64,000 nt of DNA from Warburgia ugandensis (lineage: Eukaryota > Streptophyta > Magnoliopsida > Canellales > Canellaceae): positions 29,169,618-29,233,617 of the forward strand of contig CP141128.1 in the NCBI GenBank assembly GCA_035236585.1, given 5' to 3'. The notes beneath the pieces were generated by a model. That model saw nothing but the letters and a program-made list of their open reading frames with translations. It was not told the DNA's origin and ran no database searches. This document shows positions 1 to 11,000 of the stretch, one piece after another. Within the stretch, counting starts at the first letter, position 1; the number at the start of each line of letters is the position of its first letter. The translations under genes and the position numbers were made by a program.

Positions 1-445
1 TAGAGGCACCCAAGAGCTCTATTTATAGAGCTTTTAAAGAGGGTTCTAGAGGGTTTCTAACTGCCTTTGAATGACGGTGAGGAATCCTCTGGAATGGTGG
101 TGGTTTCTTCTTGAAACACCGCCATTCCAGAAACCTCTAGGAGGTTGAAGATGACGAGGTGCCCGTATCAAAATGGGCACCTGTGTTTTCCAGGTTAAGT
201 CGTTTTGTGAAATTTACAGTTTTGCCCTTGAACTTCAAAGGGCTATATCTTGCTCATTTTAACTCCGTTTTGGGTGATTTTGGTCTCGTTGGATTCCTTT
301 TTCTGAGACGCATCTAATGGAACCACTTTTAGTACCAAATTCCTGGGTTTAGTCATGGCAACTAGTGAAATGACCAAAATGCCCTTTTCTTTAAAACTAA
401 ACTTTTTATGGGCTTTTAATATTACAAAAAATTGGGGTCATTACA
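1..445 (-). mobile_element. Partial LTR, family S, cut by the window start
   Basis: This stretch aligns closely with 50816-51260, the U3 end of the solo LTR at 48455-51260. On the minus strand it begins with TGTAATGACCCC (right edge at 445) and runs off the left edge of the window. A TATA-like box lies at 19-28. Because only one end is visible, its target duplication cannot be tested, and it could be a solo LTR or part of a full element. It sits beside sequence related to that flanking the other family-S solo LTR. Confidence 0.85.
19..28 (-). promoter_or_regulatory. TATA-like box in the family-S LTR
   Basis: The minus strand reads CTATAAATAG, a good match to plant TATA boxes. It lies about 417 bp inside the U3 end, the same offset as in the solo LTR (50834-50843). 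It is inferred to be the LTR core promoter. Confidence 0.55.
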
Positions 446-2852
446 ATTCATGTTACTTAGCTTACCTAAAGAGAGATGATTTTTATTAAACTAGGACAGT
501 AAGCAACATGAAATTAGAAACATGCATTGACTTAGAAATGAAAACTAAAGGAAACTTTTAAAAAATAAAGAAATTCAATGGAATTAGAATGAATTAATCT
601 AGGAAACTTAAACTAAGAAACTTACTACAAATGAAAATGTCCTAAAATAAGAAACTTACTAAAAGTAAACTTTGTAAAACTGAAGAAGGAAACTTTCTCA
701 GCCAAACTGAGACAAAAATAACTAACAAACTAATGCTAAACTAAGACTAAACAATCAAATAAAGCAAGGCTTAAAGAGTAATTACCCAAGGACCAAGAGC
801 ATGATCCATGGAATGGTGCTCATGGTTCATAGGTTAGGGACTGGCCAAATTCTTGAATGAAAAGCTCACTAAGATGAAATATAATCAATGAACTAACTAA
901 AAAACTAAAAAGATAAATGGATTCCAAAGGAATCAATTAAATAAGGTGTATGGAATGTTGGAAACTAGGCATGAATATTGAATGAAAAAATTCCACATTT
1001 TAAATGCTAACGAAACTCAAATCAATCAATACATGAAAAGCAACTTAACAAGAACTTTTTATGTAAAATAACAATCAATATTTAAAGTATTTTACCACTA
1101 GATTCAAGCATAAACAATGAAATTCAACAAACTCTATTGATTGAATGAAAAAATACATAAAAAAAATGGTGCATATGATACATACATACATATACATGTA
1201 TATATGTATATATCTGGAAATTGCTCACTTTTCCCACCCTTGAAACTTGATTCAAATAAAACATTCACGTGCTCCAATACCCTTAAACTAGACTTAGATT
1301 ACATGCAAGTGAAACCCAAAAGAGAATCAATAGAAAAGGGGAATCGAATGATGGAACTAGTGAAGGAAAAAGGTGCCTAGAACTTGTTCCAAAATCAACT
1401 AATAAACATGGAAATCAAGGAAGAGGAAACAAGGATTTGAGCTACTTTTTCCTTTGGCTATCACTACCAAAGAAGAAATAATTTAGATATCGAGAGATTA
1501 AATAAGAAAAACTCTAAAGATGGAAGCAAAGATTCAAGGAGAAACAAAGATGATCTATGAGTCAAGAATTAAAGAATCAAAAGAAGAACAACTAAGCAAT
1601 GAAAGCAAGGTGTGAAAGCAAAGTACTAACCCCTACTTGAAAATGAAGTTGAATTCATGGGTATATAGAGAATTTTTCTTCAAATTTGATAAGATCTTAT
1701 TCTAGGAAGGAAAGATATATTTAGAGCTAGGATTTAGGTAGGAAATTTAGGTGCAAGTCTAGGTCAACCAAAGAGGAAACCATATGGACACAGGTAGGGA
1801 GGCTAGATTAGAAGGGAGAAGGCCATCTCTTTCTTAAGAAGGTGGCATGATGCTTCTCCACTTCCAATTGCATGGTGTTTGGTGGTTAGGAAAGAGTGAA
1901 AAATGAGAAAAGAAAAAGGGAAAGCAAGACGGGAAAATAGATAGGAAATTTAGGTGTTTTGACTATAAGAAAGAATTAAAAGTTTCCCATTTAGGAGACC
2001 TCTTAGGGTGACAACCAAGCAAGGGGGAGGTGCTACTATTTTAGGAGGTGCCTCCTTCCTTAAGCAATAAATCGTCAAACCCTAATTGGGATGGGGCAAA
2101 AAGATGGAAAAATGGAAATGGAAAGTGGGGTTTTTTCTCTTGATTGATCCACCTATGCAAGAATATCTTACCATATACAAATCTTCCACAAAACCATCCA
2201 ATTATCCTTTGAAAATCATTCTTTTAACCTAGGACAATTGCTTGAATTGATCCCCTAATTGTGTGACTCCAAGTGGCATGGCTTTATGTGGCTTGATGGC
2301 TAGCTTTGATGGTTCATTGCTTGATGGCTCAAATGGCTAAGTCCTTTGGCTTCAAATCTTGAATGGCTTTGCTTCTTTAGGTTTCCTTGTTAGACTAGGA
2401 AACCTCATGCATGGCTCCAAATCTCATGCAAAGGTGGTGGAAATGCATGGCATGTTCATGGGCTCATTCTAATCACCTTTGAGGTTTTCTATTTCTTTCT
2501 TTGCTTGCCCTAGGATGATTTGGACTCTTGATTTAGCTTTGAGATATTGAAATTTAGGTCTTGACTTGATCTATTGATCTTAACCATCAATTCTCATATC
2601 AATTGATCTTAACCATTGGATCATCATCTTAATTCCCACAAAAGAGTAAAAACCCTAACTAAATCCTCGTAAATTATAATGATGCACATACTTACTGTAT
2701 ATTTTCTTTTGAACCTGTAAAATATAAATCTTTTGAATTATTAGGTTAGAAATGCATGTGTTACAAAGTTTCATAAAAACCCAAAAATAACACTATAATT
2801 TGTAATACACAGGCTACAAATTGGGTACTTTTTATGCAAAATTAAACACATC
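446..2852. repeat. Old diverged non-coding repeat block, copy 1
   Basis: This AT-rich sequence has no convincing ORF. It aligns in patches with 46640-48450 and continues in 51261-51860, on the other side of the solo LTR there. Shared stretches include the 'aacatgaaatt(a/g)gaaacatgcatt' region near 505, the 'gggtgacaacc' region near 2008 and the 'cttgattgatccacctatgca' region near 2137. No LTR ends, PBS or terminal repeats were found, so the class is unknown. A decayed LTR element or a large non-autonomous derivative is possible. Confidence 0.6.
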
Positions 2853-3056
2853 AAAGTGCTCACCTAAAACATTGATAAATACATATCCATCAGGGCTTAT
2901 AGATGCTAGTAGAGTGCTAGGCTAAAGCATCAATAAATTCATATCCATTAGGGCCTATAGCTACTCATAGAGTGCTTGCCTAAAACATCAATGAAAACCC
3001 ATATCCCAGGACTTATAGTGACTTGTGGAGTGCATTCCTAAAACATCGATGATCCA
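2853..3056 (+). repeat. 58-bp tandem repeat, about 3.5 units
   Basis: Units start at 2853, 2911, 2969 and 3027, an exact 58-bp spacing. Each opens with a form of 'agagtgct', followed by 'cctaaaacatc' and 'catatcca...gggcttatag'. The last unit is partial. Units differ by substitutions, so the array is old. Confidence 0.85.
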
Positions 3057-6000
3057 AACCATAGTACAAAGTATGGAAGTAAGTTGATGCCATATGTGAA
3101 TCCATACATCCTTCTTGTTCATAATGCCTTAGGTTGTTTAGATTCCATAGATTTAATATGTTATCATTTATGATGGTTTATGTCTTAATCATTATTATAA
3201 TTGAAGGTTTTCCATTCCTTAAGAGTCTGAATGCATTTCAATTCCTAAATCTTAGTTAGGGCATGAGGTTCAGTTGTGTAACCCTTCTTCGATAACCATT
3301 TAATTTACCAGTCTCCAATGTGATGATGTTCTACCATTCCATGAAGAACTTAATGTTCCTTTGCTATTCCATTCCTTTTTCACTTCCTAGGTATAATTCA
3401 TAAGTTATAAGGTTCCCTTAGTAATGTGTCTTCATAATTAGCACAAGTGCATGGCTCTATTAAAGTATATAATTAGTAAATATGGGTTAATCCCATGAGG
3501 ACTCTATGTTTAATGGAGTTAATTAACACTTAGGTTATGTTATCTTAACCTAGCCAAGCATTCAACGAAAGATAGAAGAAGTAAACTTTCTAACTGAGGC
3601 TAATGACAAGGAAAGTAAAAAGGACTAACCATTAGACTAAACTTCTAAATTAAGCAACTAGAAAGTAAAGTCTAAGTAGGAGAGAGGAATAAGGGAATTA
3701 AGAAACATTTTAAACTATAAATAATGAAGAATCAAAGTGACAAAACAATTTAACTAAGAAAAGAAGGGAACTATTTTATTAATGGAAAATTTATAAGAAT
3801 TTGATACATAAGGAAAGTAAAGAAAGCAAGTAAAACTTCTTTTTCTCAGGCTTGAATTCAGATATGGGGCCTATATGTTGTGTCACTCAACAAGAGCTTT
3901 TACACTTCTGTTCAACCCATAATAGACTAAAGTTACCACTAAGCTGTTCTCATCTCCTTAACCCAACATGCCACAACCCAAAAGTTAAATCTTATCCAAA
4001 GATCCTTAGGAATAAAGTATTAGGACTACTAAGAGAAGAGGTGCATAATACCTTTCCTAAAAGATTACCACCTAATAGAAGAAGTAAAGAGAAGATATGG
4101 AATGGAAGTATAAAACAAGTTGTTGCATCTCCTTACTAGAAACTCGTAAGAAAGTGTGTACATCTTAAGAAGATAAGCAAGGAGGATATTAGAGGTCTTC
4201 ATCCTTAAGTTAGGGGCAGCTATAGAGATGCTTGCTACCTTAAGAATGAAATGGAACAAAAGGAAACTAACATGTTGATAGTGGAACTTCGCTTAGTACT
4301 CACCAGATTCCAGCCCTCGGAGATGATGTAAATAGATAGGTCCTTTATCATGGAAGGGTTCCTACCAATCAACATAGTGCTCTTAGATAGGACTTGGTGT
4401 GGATTTATGGTAAGATTTGTTATTTCTCTCAACCATTATCCTAGGATGCGAAACACTCCTTGCTGCATATAATGGTACGAGGTCTCTTTCCTATTGCTTT
4501 AATCCAACATAAAGAAAGAAAAAAGAAAAGAAAGAACTAAGGAGACACATGGAAGAGTGAAGCATGCATGTGACTAAAAGAGTGTGTGAGTGTATGTTTT
4601 GTGTGCCTGTAAGTGAAGTGAGCTGGTAGGATGGTGAGAGATGACAGTGCATGGAAAGGGGGAGGGAGAAGATGTGTGGAGGGTAGTGAAGATGAGAGAT
4701 GGAAGAGTATGTGGAACTTAAGCAAGCTAATGGGAATTTGTGCTTTTATTATGCATGGATAACAGAGTAAAGTAGGATGTATGCAACTATGATGAGAGTC
4801 CTAGGATCGAATTCTAAGATGGACTAAAGAAGTGAATACTCTAAGACACATGCAAGTAACAATGTAAGAACTAAACATGTGAATTCCAAAACTATCATGT
4901 GTATAATCTAGGAAGGTGCTAAGGAGTGTGTATGGAATTTAAACATGAACTAATGAGTGCAAGATAGAAGTGTGGATAGGAAAATATGAAAATTAAATGA
5001 ACTAAGATGATTTCTATGATGCATATGCTTCATGATTACAAAACTAGAACACAAGGAAAATCATAGAGAACAACATGCAACTATATGTGGTGCATATAAA
5101 ATAAAGATGACTGATGCATGGAAAACTACATGGGTGATACATGGAGATTAGGTGCCAGTATGGAGATGGAAGAAGAAAAAAAGATAGGAAAATAAAAGAA
5201 TAATTGAAGGAAAAAGAAGGAAAATTGGCTAGGATGAGGTCCTCTACCCTTTCTCCAAAGGGTTGGACATTAATTTTTAATGGATCTTGGTTTAAGGTGA
5301 TTTTCCTTCCTCTATTTCTCCTTGTTTTGGCTCTTGAACTTTAGGGAAAGGTAGAAGATGGGTATTTCTTCTCTTTAGCCTCTATTTAAAGTGCTTTAAG
5401 AGAAGGAAGACCTAAGAATAGGAGGTTAGGATTTACAAAAAAGAAAGAGTGGAAGGTTGAGATGGTTTGGATGATGGGGAGGGGAGAGAAGGGGGGGGGG
5501 GGGGGGGGGAAGTGAATCGAATTGGGAAAGTTGGGAAGGGAAAGGCATAAGGGTGGTTAGGAAGGTAGTTTAGCTTGCTTAGGAGGGAAGGAATGAAGTA
5601 AAATTAGGAGGAAATCAAGGAAGTTAGGTGGGACTAGAGATTGGATAAGGTGAGAGGCATAGATACAATGGGAATGTGTTGGAGTTTCTAATTTTTGAAG
5701 TGAATGTGGTCCAATGGATGTTAATCAATGGTGCAGATCTTAGGACTTCAATTTGACCTTTCAACAAGGGCTAAGTGGCTAGGGTGTTTACCTTTTCAAT
5801 GTTTCTTTCTTGGAATTATATCATCATTATCCTATCTTGTGTGGCTGAAATTTGGTTGGAGTAATCTTATCCATATAGATCTTCTTTCAATGATTCTTTA
5901 CTCTCCACCATTGGATTGGACTACCCTAGAGTGGATGGCCTAGGTTCCTTAGAGATTTCCTTATCCATTCTAGGTTTTTTATATTTTTCTTCTGCACAAT

Positions 6001-6606
6001 AGTATTCAACATAGATGGGATGTATTTTTCCATATTTTAATGAATCTCCTTGCCTTGAATTTAGGTATGAAGCTCTATGGAAACTCTTCACCAATAGACA
6101 TCCACTTTGGACTTCATTGTAATATATATTCTTATTGGTTCATCCTTTCTTCAAAATGTCTTTATTGCCTACTTAGGATATGCATCTACAAGAGTGGAAC
6201 TTGATCTTTAAGTGCTTAAAGTGTAAGATGACTTTTAACATAGATTTCCCATAAATAGTATTTCTCTTCTTCTCCTTGTTTTTCTCCTCCAATCACTTTA
6301 TTTGTTCAGGTTTCACTTGTAATTGATTAGGACTTACCACATTTTCATGTAAATTTTGTGCTCCCCCTTTAATGGTACATTCCTTTGGTTTAATATGAGA
6401 GAGAAAGAAAGAAATAAGTTTCTCATGGGCCCCAGTCTTCTACTTGTGTTATTTAAGAAGCTCCCATTGTATATGATCTCATTGTATGTGATTTGGGATT
6501 CATTTAGAAGCATCCCAAAGTGCTGGTTGGCTTGAATGCTTGCTTCGGAAATTTTGCTACTTTTCTTTTAAAATGAATACCCTAATTTGAATGGGTAAAG
6601 CTCGGT
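3057..6606. repeat. Old diverged non-coding repeat block, copy 1 continued
   Basis: There is no supported gene. A motif near 3445-3512 ('agtgcatggctctattaaag' followed by 'aatcccatgaggactct') recurs near 45008-45075 and 46625-46695, and in reverse near 12541-12613. The 5880-5980 stretch aligns with 52356-52460, and 6440-6500 with 52930-52995. These matches place the block in the same old repeat family as 44386-53245. A 19-base G run lies inside. Short ORFs here are not conserved between copies. Confidence 0.55.
5491..5509 (+). repeat. Homopolymer of 19 G
   Basis: Nineteen consecutive G residues lie in a purine-rich stretch. The run is long enough to form a G-quadruplex in principle. The exact length may be affected by sequencing or assembly error. 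Confidence 0.9.
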
Positions 6607-6611
6607 ATTCT
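6607..6611. repeat. Target-site duplication, left copy (TRIM complex)
   Basis: The sequence attct sits flush against the left end of the TRIM complex and matches 8087-8091 exactly. Confidence 0.85.
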
Positions 6612-6792
6612 TGTCACAACCCCGTCGGGCCCACAGCAACGATATTGTCCAGTGCGCACTCACATGCCACGGGTTTTGCTCTTCCCTTGCATCCAAGGGA
6701 AAAGCGGTCATTGCTGTGAAGGGAGGCATTCCCCCTTATAACTCAGGCCCATCACCCCCCCTAACCGATGTGGGACTAACTCTCAACCGTCA
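6612..6792 (-). repeat. TRIM LTR a (181 bp)
   Basis: On the plus strand it runs from TGTCACAACC to CAACCGTCA. On the minus strand it is TGACGGTTGAG to GTTGTGACA. It forms the left outer end of the complex. Confidence 0.88.
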
Positions 6793-6940
6793 CCCCCTCG
6801 GCCTTCTCTGCTTCACCACCATCACGGTGCCTCACGGTGCCTGAGCCGGCAAGGCTAGATTTGTCCCCCTTAGGGGACACAGGCCCTCGTGTGACCGAGG
6901 CACGCATGCGGTTAGCCATCCACCCTCGGGGTCCAGGTTT

Positions 6941-6953
6941 GGCTCTGATACCA
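6941..6953 (-). other. TRIM primer-binding site
   Basis: The minus strand reads TGGTATCAGAGCC, complementary to the 3' end of plant initiator tRNA-Met. It is separated by two bases from LTR b at 6956. Confidence 0.85.
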
Positions 6954-6955
6954 CT

Positions 6956-7136
6956 TGTCACAACCCCATCAGGCCCACAGCAACGATATTGTCCCGTGCA
7001 CACTCACGTGCCATGGGTTTTGCTCTTCCCCTGCGTCTAAGGGAAAACCGGTCGTTGCGGTGAAGGGAGGCATTCCCCCTTATAACTCAGGACCATCACC
7101 CCCCCTAACCGATGTGGGACTAACTCTCAACCGTCA
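6956..7136 (-). repeat. TRIM LTR b (181 bp)
   Basis: It has the same ends as LTR a, exactly 344 bp downstream. It is shared by two tandem units. Confidence 0.88.
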
Positions 7137-7284
7137 CCCCCTTGGCCTTCTCCGCTTTGCCGCCATCACGGTACCTCATGGTGCCTGAGCCAGCAAGGCC
7201 AGATCTCTCCCCCTTAGGGGACACACGCCCTCGTGTGACCGAGGCACGCATGCGGTTAGCCATCCACCCTCGGGGTTGGGGTTT

Positions 7285-7297
7285 GGCTCTGATACCA
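7285..7297 (-). other. TRIM primer-binding site
   Basis: This is a second minus-strand TGGTATCAGAGCC, two bases from LTR c at 7300. Confidence 0.85.
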
Positions 7298-7299
7298 CT

Positions 7300-7480
7300 T
7301 GTCACAACCCCGTCGGGCGCACAACAACGATATTGTCCCATGTGCACTCACGTGCCATGGGTTTTGCTCTTCCTCCCTGTCCAAGGGAAAACCGATCGTT
7401 GCTGTGAAGGGAGGCATTCCCCCTTATAACTCAGGCCCATCACCCCCCCTAACCGATGTGGGACTAACTCTCAACCGTCA
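7300..7480 (-). repeat. TRIM LTR c (181 bp)
   Basis: This is the third minus-strand LTR at the 344-bp period. Confidence 0.88.
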
Positions 7481-7561
7481 ACCCCTCGACCTTCTCCGCT
7501 TCGCCGCCATCACGGTGCCTCACGGTGCCTGATACCACTTGTCACAAACCAGTCGTTGCTG
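7481..7561 (-). mobile_element. Truncated TRIM internal region and LTR remnant at the inversion point
   Basis: 7481-7539 is an internal region shortened from 163 to 59 bp. The deletion joins 'gcctga' to 'ctgatacca', a short shared ctga. 7540-7561 is an LTR remnant in which the first eight bases (tgtcacaa) are joined to a mid-LTR stretch (agtcgttgctg). The next base begins a plus-strand LTR, so orientation flips at 7561/7562. Confidence 0.75.
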
Positions 7562-7742
7562 TGATGGTTGAGAGTTAGTCCCACATCGGTTAGAGGGGGT
7601 GATGGGCCTGAGTTATAAGGGGGAATGCCTCCCTTCACAGCAATGACCGGTTTTCCCTTGGACGTAGGGGAAGAGCGAAACCCGTGGCACGTGAGTGCGC
7701 AGGGGGCAATATCGTTGCTGTGGGCCCGACGGGGTTGTGACA
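7562..7742 (+). repeat. TRIM LTR e (181 bp, inverted)
   Basis: It runs TGATGGTTGAG to GTTGTGACA on the plus strand, opposite to LTRs a-c. Confidence 0.88.
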
Positions 7743-7744
7743 AG

Positions 7745-7757
7745 TGGTATCAGAGCT
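7745..7757 (+). other. TRIM primer-binding site
   Basis: TGGTATCAGAGCT lies two bases after LTR e. Confidence 0.85.
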
Positions 7758-7905
7758 AAACCCCGACCCCGAGGGTGGATGGCTAATCGCATGCGTGCCT
7801 CGGTCACATGAGGGCGTGTGTCCCCTATGGGGGAGAGATCTAGCCTTGCCGGCTCAGGCACCGTGAGGTACCGTGATGGCGGTGAAGCGGAGAAGGCCGA
7901 GGGGG

Positions 7906-8086
7906 TGACGGTTGAGAGTTAGTGCCACATCGGTTAGGGGGGGTGATGGGCCTGAGTTATAAGGGGGAATGCCTCCCTTCACAGCAACGACCGGTTTTCC
8001 CTTGGACGTAGGGGAAGAGCAAAACCCGTGGCACTTGAGTGCGCATGGGACAATATCGTTGCTGTGGGCCCGACGGGGTTGTGACA
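7906..8086 (+). repeat. TRIM LTR f (181 bp, inverted)
   Basis: It is preceded by a purine-rich tract (gaaggccgaggggg), the likely polypurine tract. It ends GTTGTGACA at 8086, the right outer end of the complex. Confidence 0.88.
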
Positions 8087-8091
8087 ATTCT
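8087..8091. repeat. Target-site duplication, right copy (TRIM complex)
   Basis: attct, identical to 6607-6611. Confidence 0.85.
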
Positions 8092-11000
8092 ATTAAGGGT
8101 TTTTTATTACTTTGACTTTGATTTTGACATCTAATTATTATTATGAACTCTCTAAGTTCAAGAATGACATGTATGGGTCCACAATGGAGCTTGGTTAGTG
8201 AAGTTGCTCTTTTAGGGGTAAAATGATCAATTTTGTCATTTTTTTCATTTGTACCTTAGACCTATAAATTTATAGAGTTAACCTTAATTGTTGATGGTTA
8301 AGTAATTTTTGGGCCCTGAAACATGTTAAATATAGCGATGTATATGTAAAATTATTTTATATATATAACTTAGCCTTAAACCAATCCCCTAATTACTGAC
8401 ACAACACCCTTCCATGATAATGACTTTTCAAGGTAAAATAGGGTAGGTTATTCCTATAGTTCTAGGGTGTAAGTTGGACCTAGATGCAATTTGGATTGTT
8501 CACGTTGTACCTACCAGTCTAGGGTGTCATTTATGAGTTAAAATTGAGTTACATATCTATTGTTCAAGCATACACATGGATGGGAACAACAAGTTCCATA
8601 AGCTTGTTTAAGGTATTAACATGTCCTCTTACATAGAGGCATGTTTCTAATCAAGGTGAGTGACTTAAGGTTCTAAGGTTCCTATTTGCCACCCAAGTGT
8701 ACTAGAGGTTATTATTACATGCAGAATCATTCTCCTAACTTCAAATTCAAAAATAAGTGAAAGGTGTAGGACTAACCTCTAAGTTTCTTTAAGAGAAGAG
8801 TTGACTTCTAACACCCAGTCTCTCTCTTTACACATAAGTTGGGTTCACCCTCAACTACTTGCTGCTATAGGTTGAAACCTAAAGCCAAATAGGACACTTA
8901 GCATGTAGGTTAACTACTGTTTTGAAATAGTTTCATTCCCCAACATTTAGGTATAGCACATAACAGTCGTACTGGTTTTCAGTCGGAACATTGCCCATTC
9001 CCTACACCTTTAACCCCATTTAATCTTAAGATTAGTTCATGAAACATGGTAGAGTTCATTATAGAAGGTAGTATTAGTGTCCAACATCATCCATGCTAAA
9101 TTTTAGCAGTTTTGGATTCATTTCATGTGTCAATTTGGTGCAGGTTTTGGTATGGTTTTTGTAGAAACCATGTTTCACAATCAACACTTAACCATCATTC
9201 CAACCACTTCCATCATTGTTCAAATGATTGTTAAAGCATTGTAAAGCCACCATGGCTTGTGTACCAAATTCCACACTCCATTTCCAGGAGTTCTATGGTT
9301 CATATTATTGCCATTTATCATGAGAACTTTGATCTTATTATAGGTTTGGTTTCTTGACTTAGTCAGTCAGTTTTAAAGTTACCTTACAGAAGTAGTCTAA
9401 GCTTAGGTTATGCCACTGTTTCCTTCATGTTATGCTAGATGTAGCTACTAGAAATATTAATTAAGTTTAAGAACTTTCAGCCACGGGAATTACATTCAAT
9501 TAGCCACCCAGAGTGAGCCTAATTGGTTCCACAAATAGATACTTCCTTGGTGGAAATTCCTGCAGGGCCATTCCTCCATGTCCACCCAAAAACATGGTCA
9601 GAACTCCACCGAATCCTCCCAATAATTATCATTCATTCTCCAATACTCCTAAAGCCAAAAGGCCATCAACATAAGGCACCTCACTACTAGTTTCTTATAG
9701 AGAGCATTCCATTGACCCATGCTTTTCCATACTAAACACAATCATTTCAAAGAAAAAATTCTAGGATAAAATCATAATTCATGTGGATATGAGATATGCA
9801 TATAATTCCCTCAAAATCATTTGAGCCATTACTGTTCATAGGGTTTCAACAAGCAGATGGCACCTTAGGTTTCCTGTAGAAATGAGTAGGAAATTGATGG
9901 CAATTCCCTATTCATAAGTCCAATGAAATTCTATTTCTTTTTACGTCAATTTAAGCCTAACAAGATGGCACTTAGTTATCACTATATTAACTATAAAGTA
10001 ATTCACAAAATATGTAAAATAATACCAATTTACTGGTACATAATTTGCACAAGTTTATACCCATTTCTCCCTACAGATTCAAGCTATTCAAAACATAATT
10101 CAAGGAATCAAATTTTGTACAATCTTTTGCGCAAGAAAACATGTATTTACTGCAAAAACCTAAGCCATTAAAAATTATGAAACACTTGACATAAAAATCA
10201 TCAAGAATTAAACTCGAATAGTAAGCAATTTCCAGAAGAGACATGTAGCAAGTGTAAGGTCGGAGATTAAGCTTTAAAATCATGAAATTTTTGGCTAAAA
10301 CTCAAACCCATATTAACAATATTCCTATGCTCCCCTACCTGGTATTAGAAGTCCTCAAATATTTTTTTGTGGCTACAAGAAGGCTCCCCAATATTTGCAC
10401 AATTTCCAGCTTGGGCATCCTCCTCCCCATAGCAAATTTTGCTACAAGCACTCACCAATTCTCCTTCAATTCCCCACCATTGTTCACTCCATCTCTTCCC
10501 CCTTCTAGCTCAACCCACAGCCACTAATTCTCCTCTACTCATAGCACATTTAACTGCTGCTTTCTTGGGTTTCCTCTTAGGTTTCATTAAGGCTTCCATG
10601 GCATTTACTCTGGTTAAAATTTTTGGTCCAACCTTGAAGACGCCTAGCTTCTTTGGCAGAGTCTTCCAGTTGGATTCCTTCAAATTCTCTAGAATTCCTT
10701 CCTGGGACTACCTCTTATCCCTGGATGCAAGTCTTCCCTTTGATCTTAGAGAATTTCCCTTCCTTCTCCAGCTCACCTTGCTGGTTTTCTTTTCACACTC
10801 TTCCTTCTTTTGGGTTGTTCATTTGGGTTGCGAAGAAGTTCCCTTACCCAGCCCTCTCCTCCTTTTTTATTTAAGGTTATTGCATGAGGGGTGGCTTGCT
10901 ATCCCCATGCATGATAGCAGCTTCCCCTTTTCCATTGAATCACATTATGGCTGGTTTTTCATGCATGGGATGGGCAGCCACCACTAATTCCTCAATTAAA

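Larger units (their letters stand above)
6612..8086. mobile_element. TRIM-type element multimer with tandem and inverted units
   Basis: This is a 1475-bp complex of one short LTR element (family T: LTR 181 bp, internal 163 bp). Three minus-strand LTRs with two full internal regions repeat at a 344-bp period. A shortened internal region and a 22-bp LTR remnant follow. Then a complete plus-strand unit (LTR-internal-LTR) runs the opposite way. Internal regions carry a tRNA-iMet type PBS two bases from the LTR and a purine-rich tract before the next LTR. There is no coding capacity, as expected for TRIMs. The whole complex is flanked by attct on both sides. Both outer ends are the same LTR end (the PBS-proximal, U5 end) in inverted orientation. 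Repeated 75-82 aa ORFs here are by-products of the repeat. Confidence 0.9.

Noticed and set aside
2853-3056. CRISPR-like array
   Set aside because: The repeats are head-to-tail with no unique spacers, and the sequence is plant nuclear DNA.
6612-8086. Possible Cassandra element (TRIM carrying a 5S rRNA-like sequence)
   Set aside because: No 5S rRNA internal control sequence was seen in the 181-bp LTR.
6611-8087. Several 67-95 codon ORFs with very similar proteins
   Set aside because: They are the TRIM LTR read in several frames; TRIMs are non-coding and most of these ORFs need non-ATG starts.
10439-10987. 182-codon plus-strand ORF, the longest after the Gag body
   Set aside because: Composition is that of CT-rich DNA (F, L, S, P). 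There is no recognisable motif and an overlapping ORF in another frame. It may be spliced or chance; a protein search would decide.
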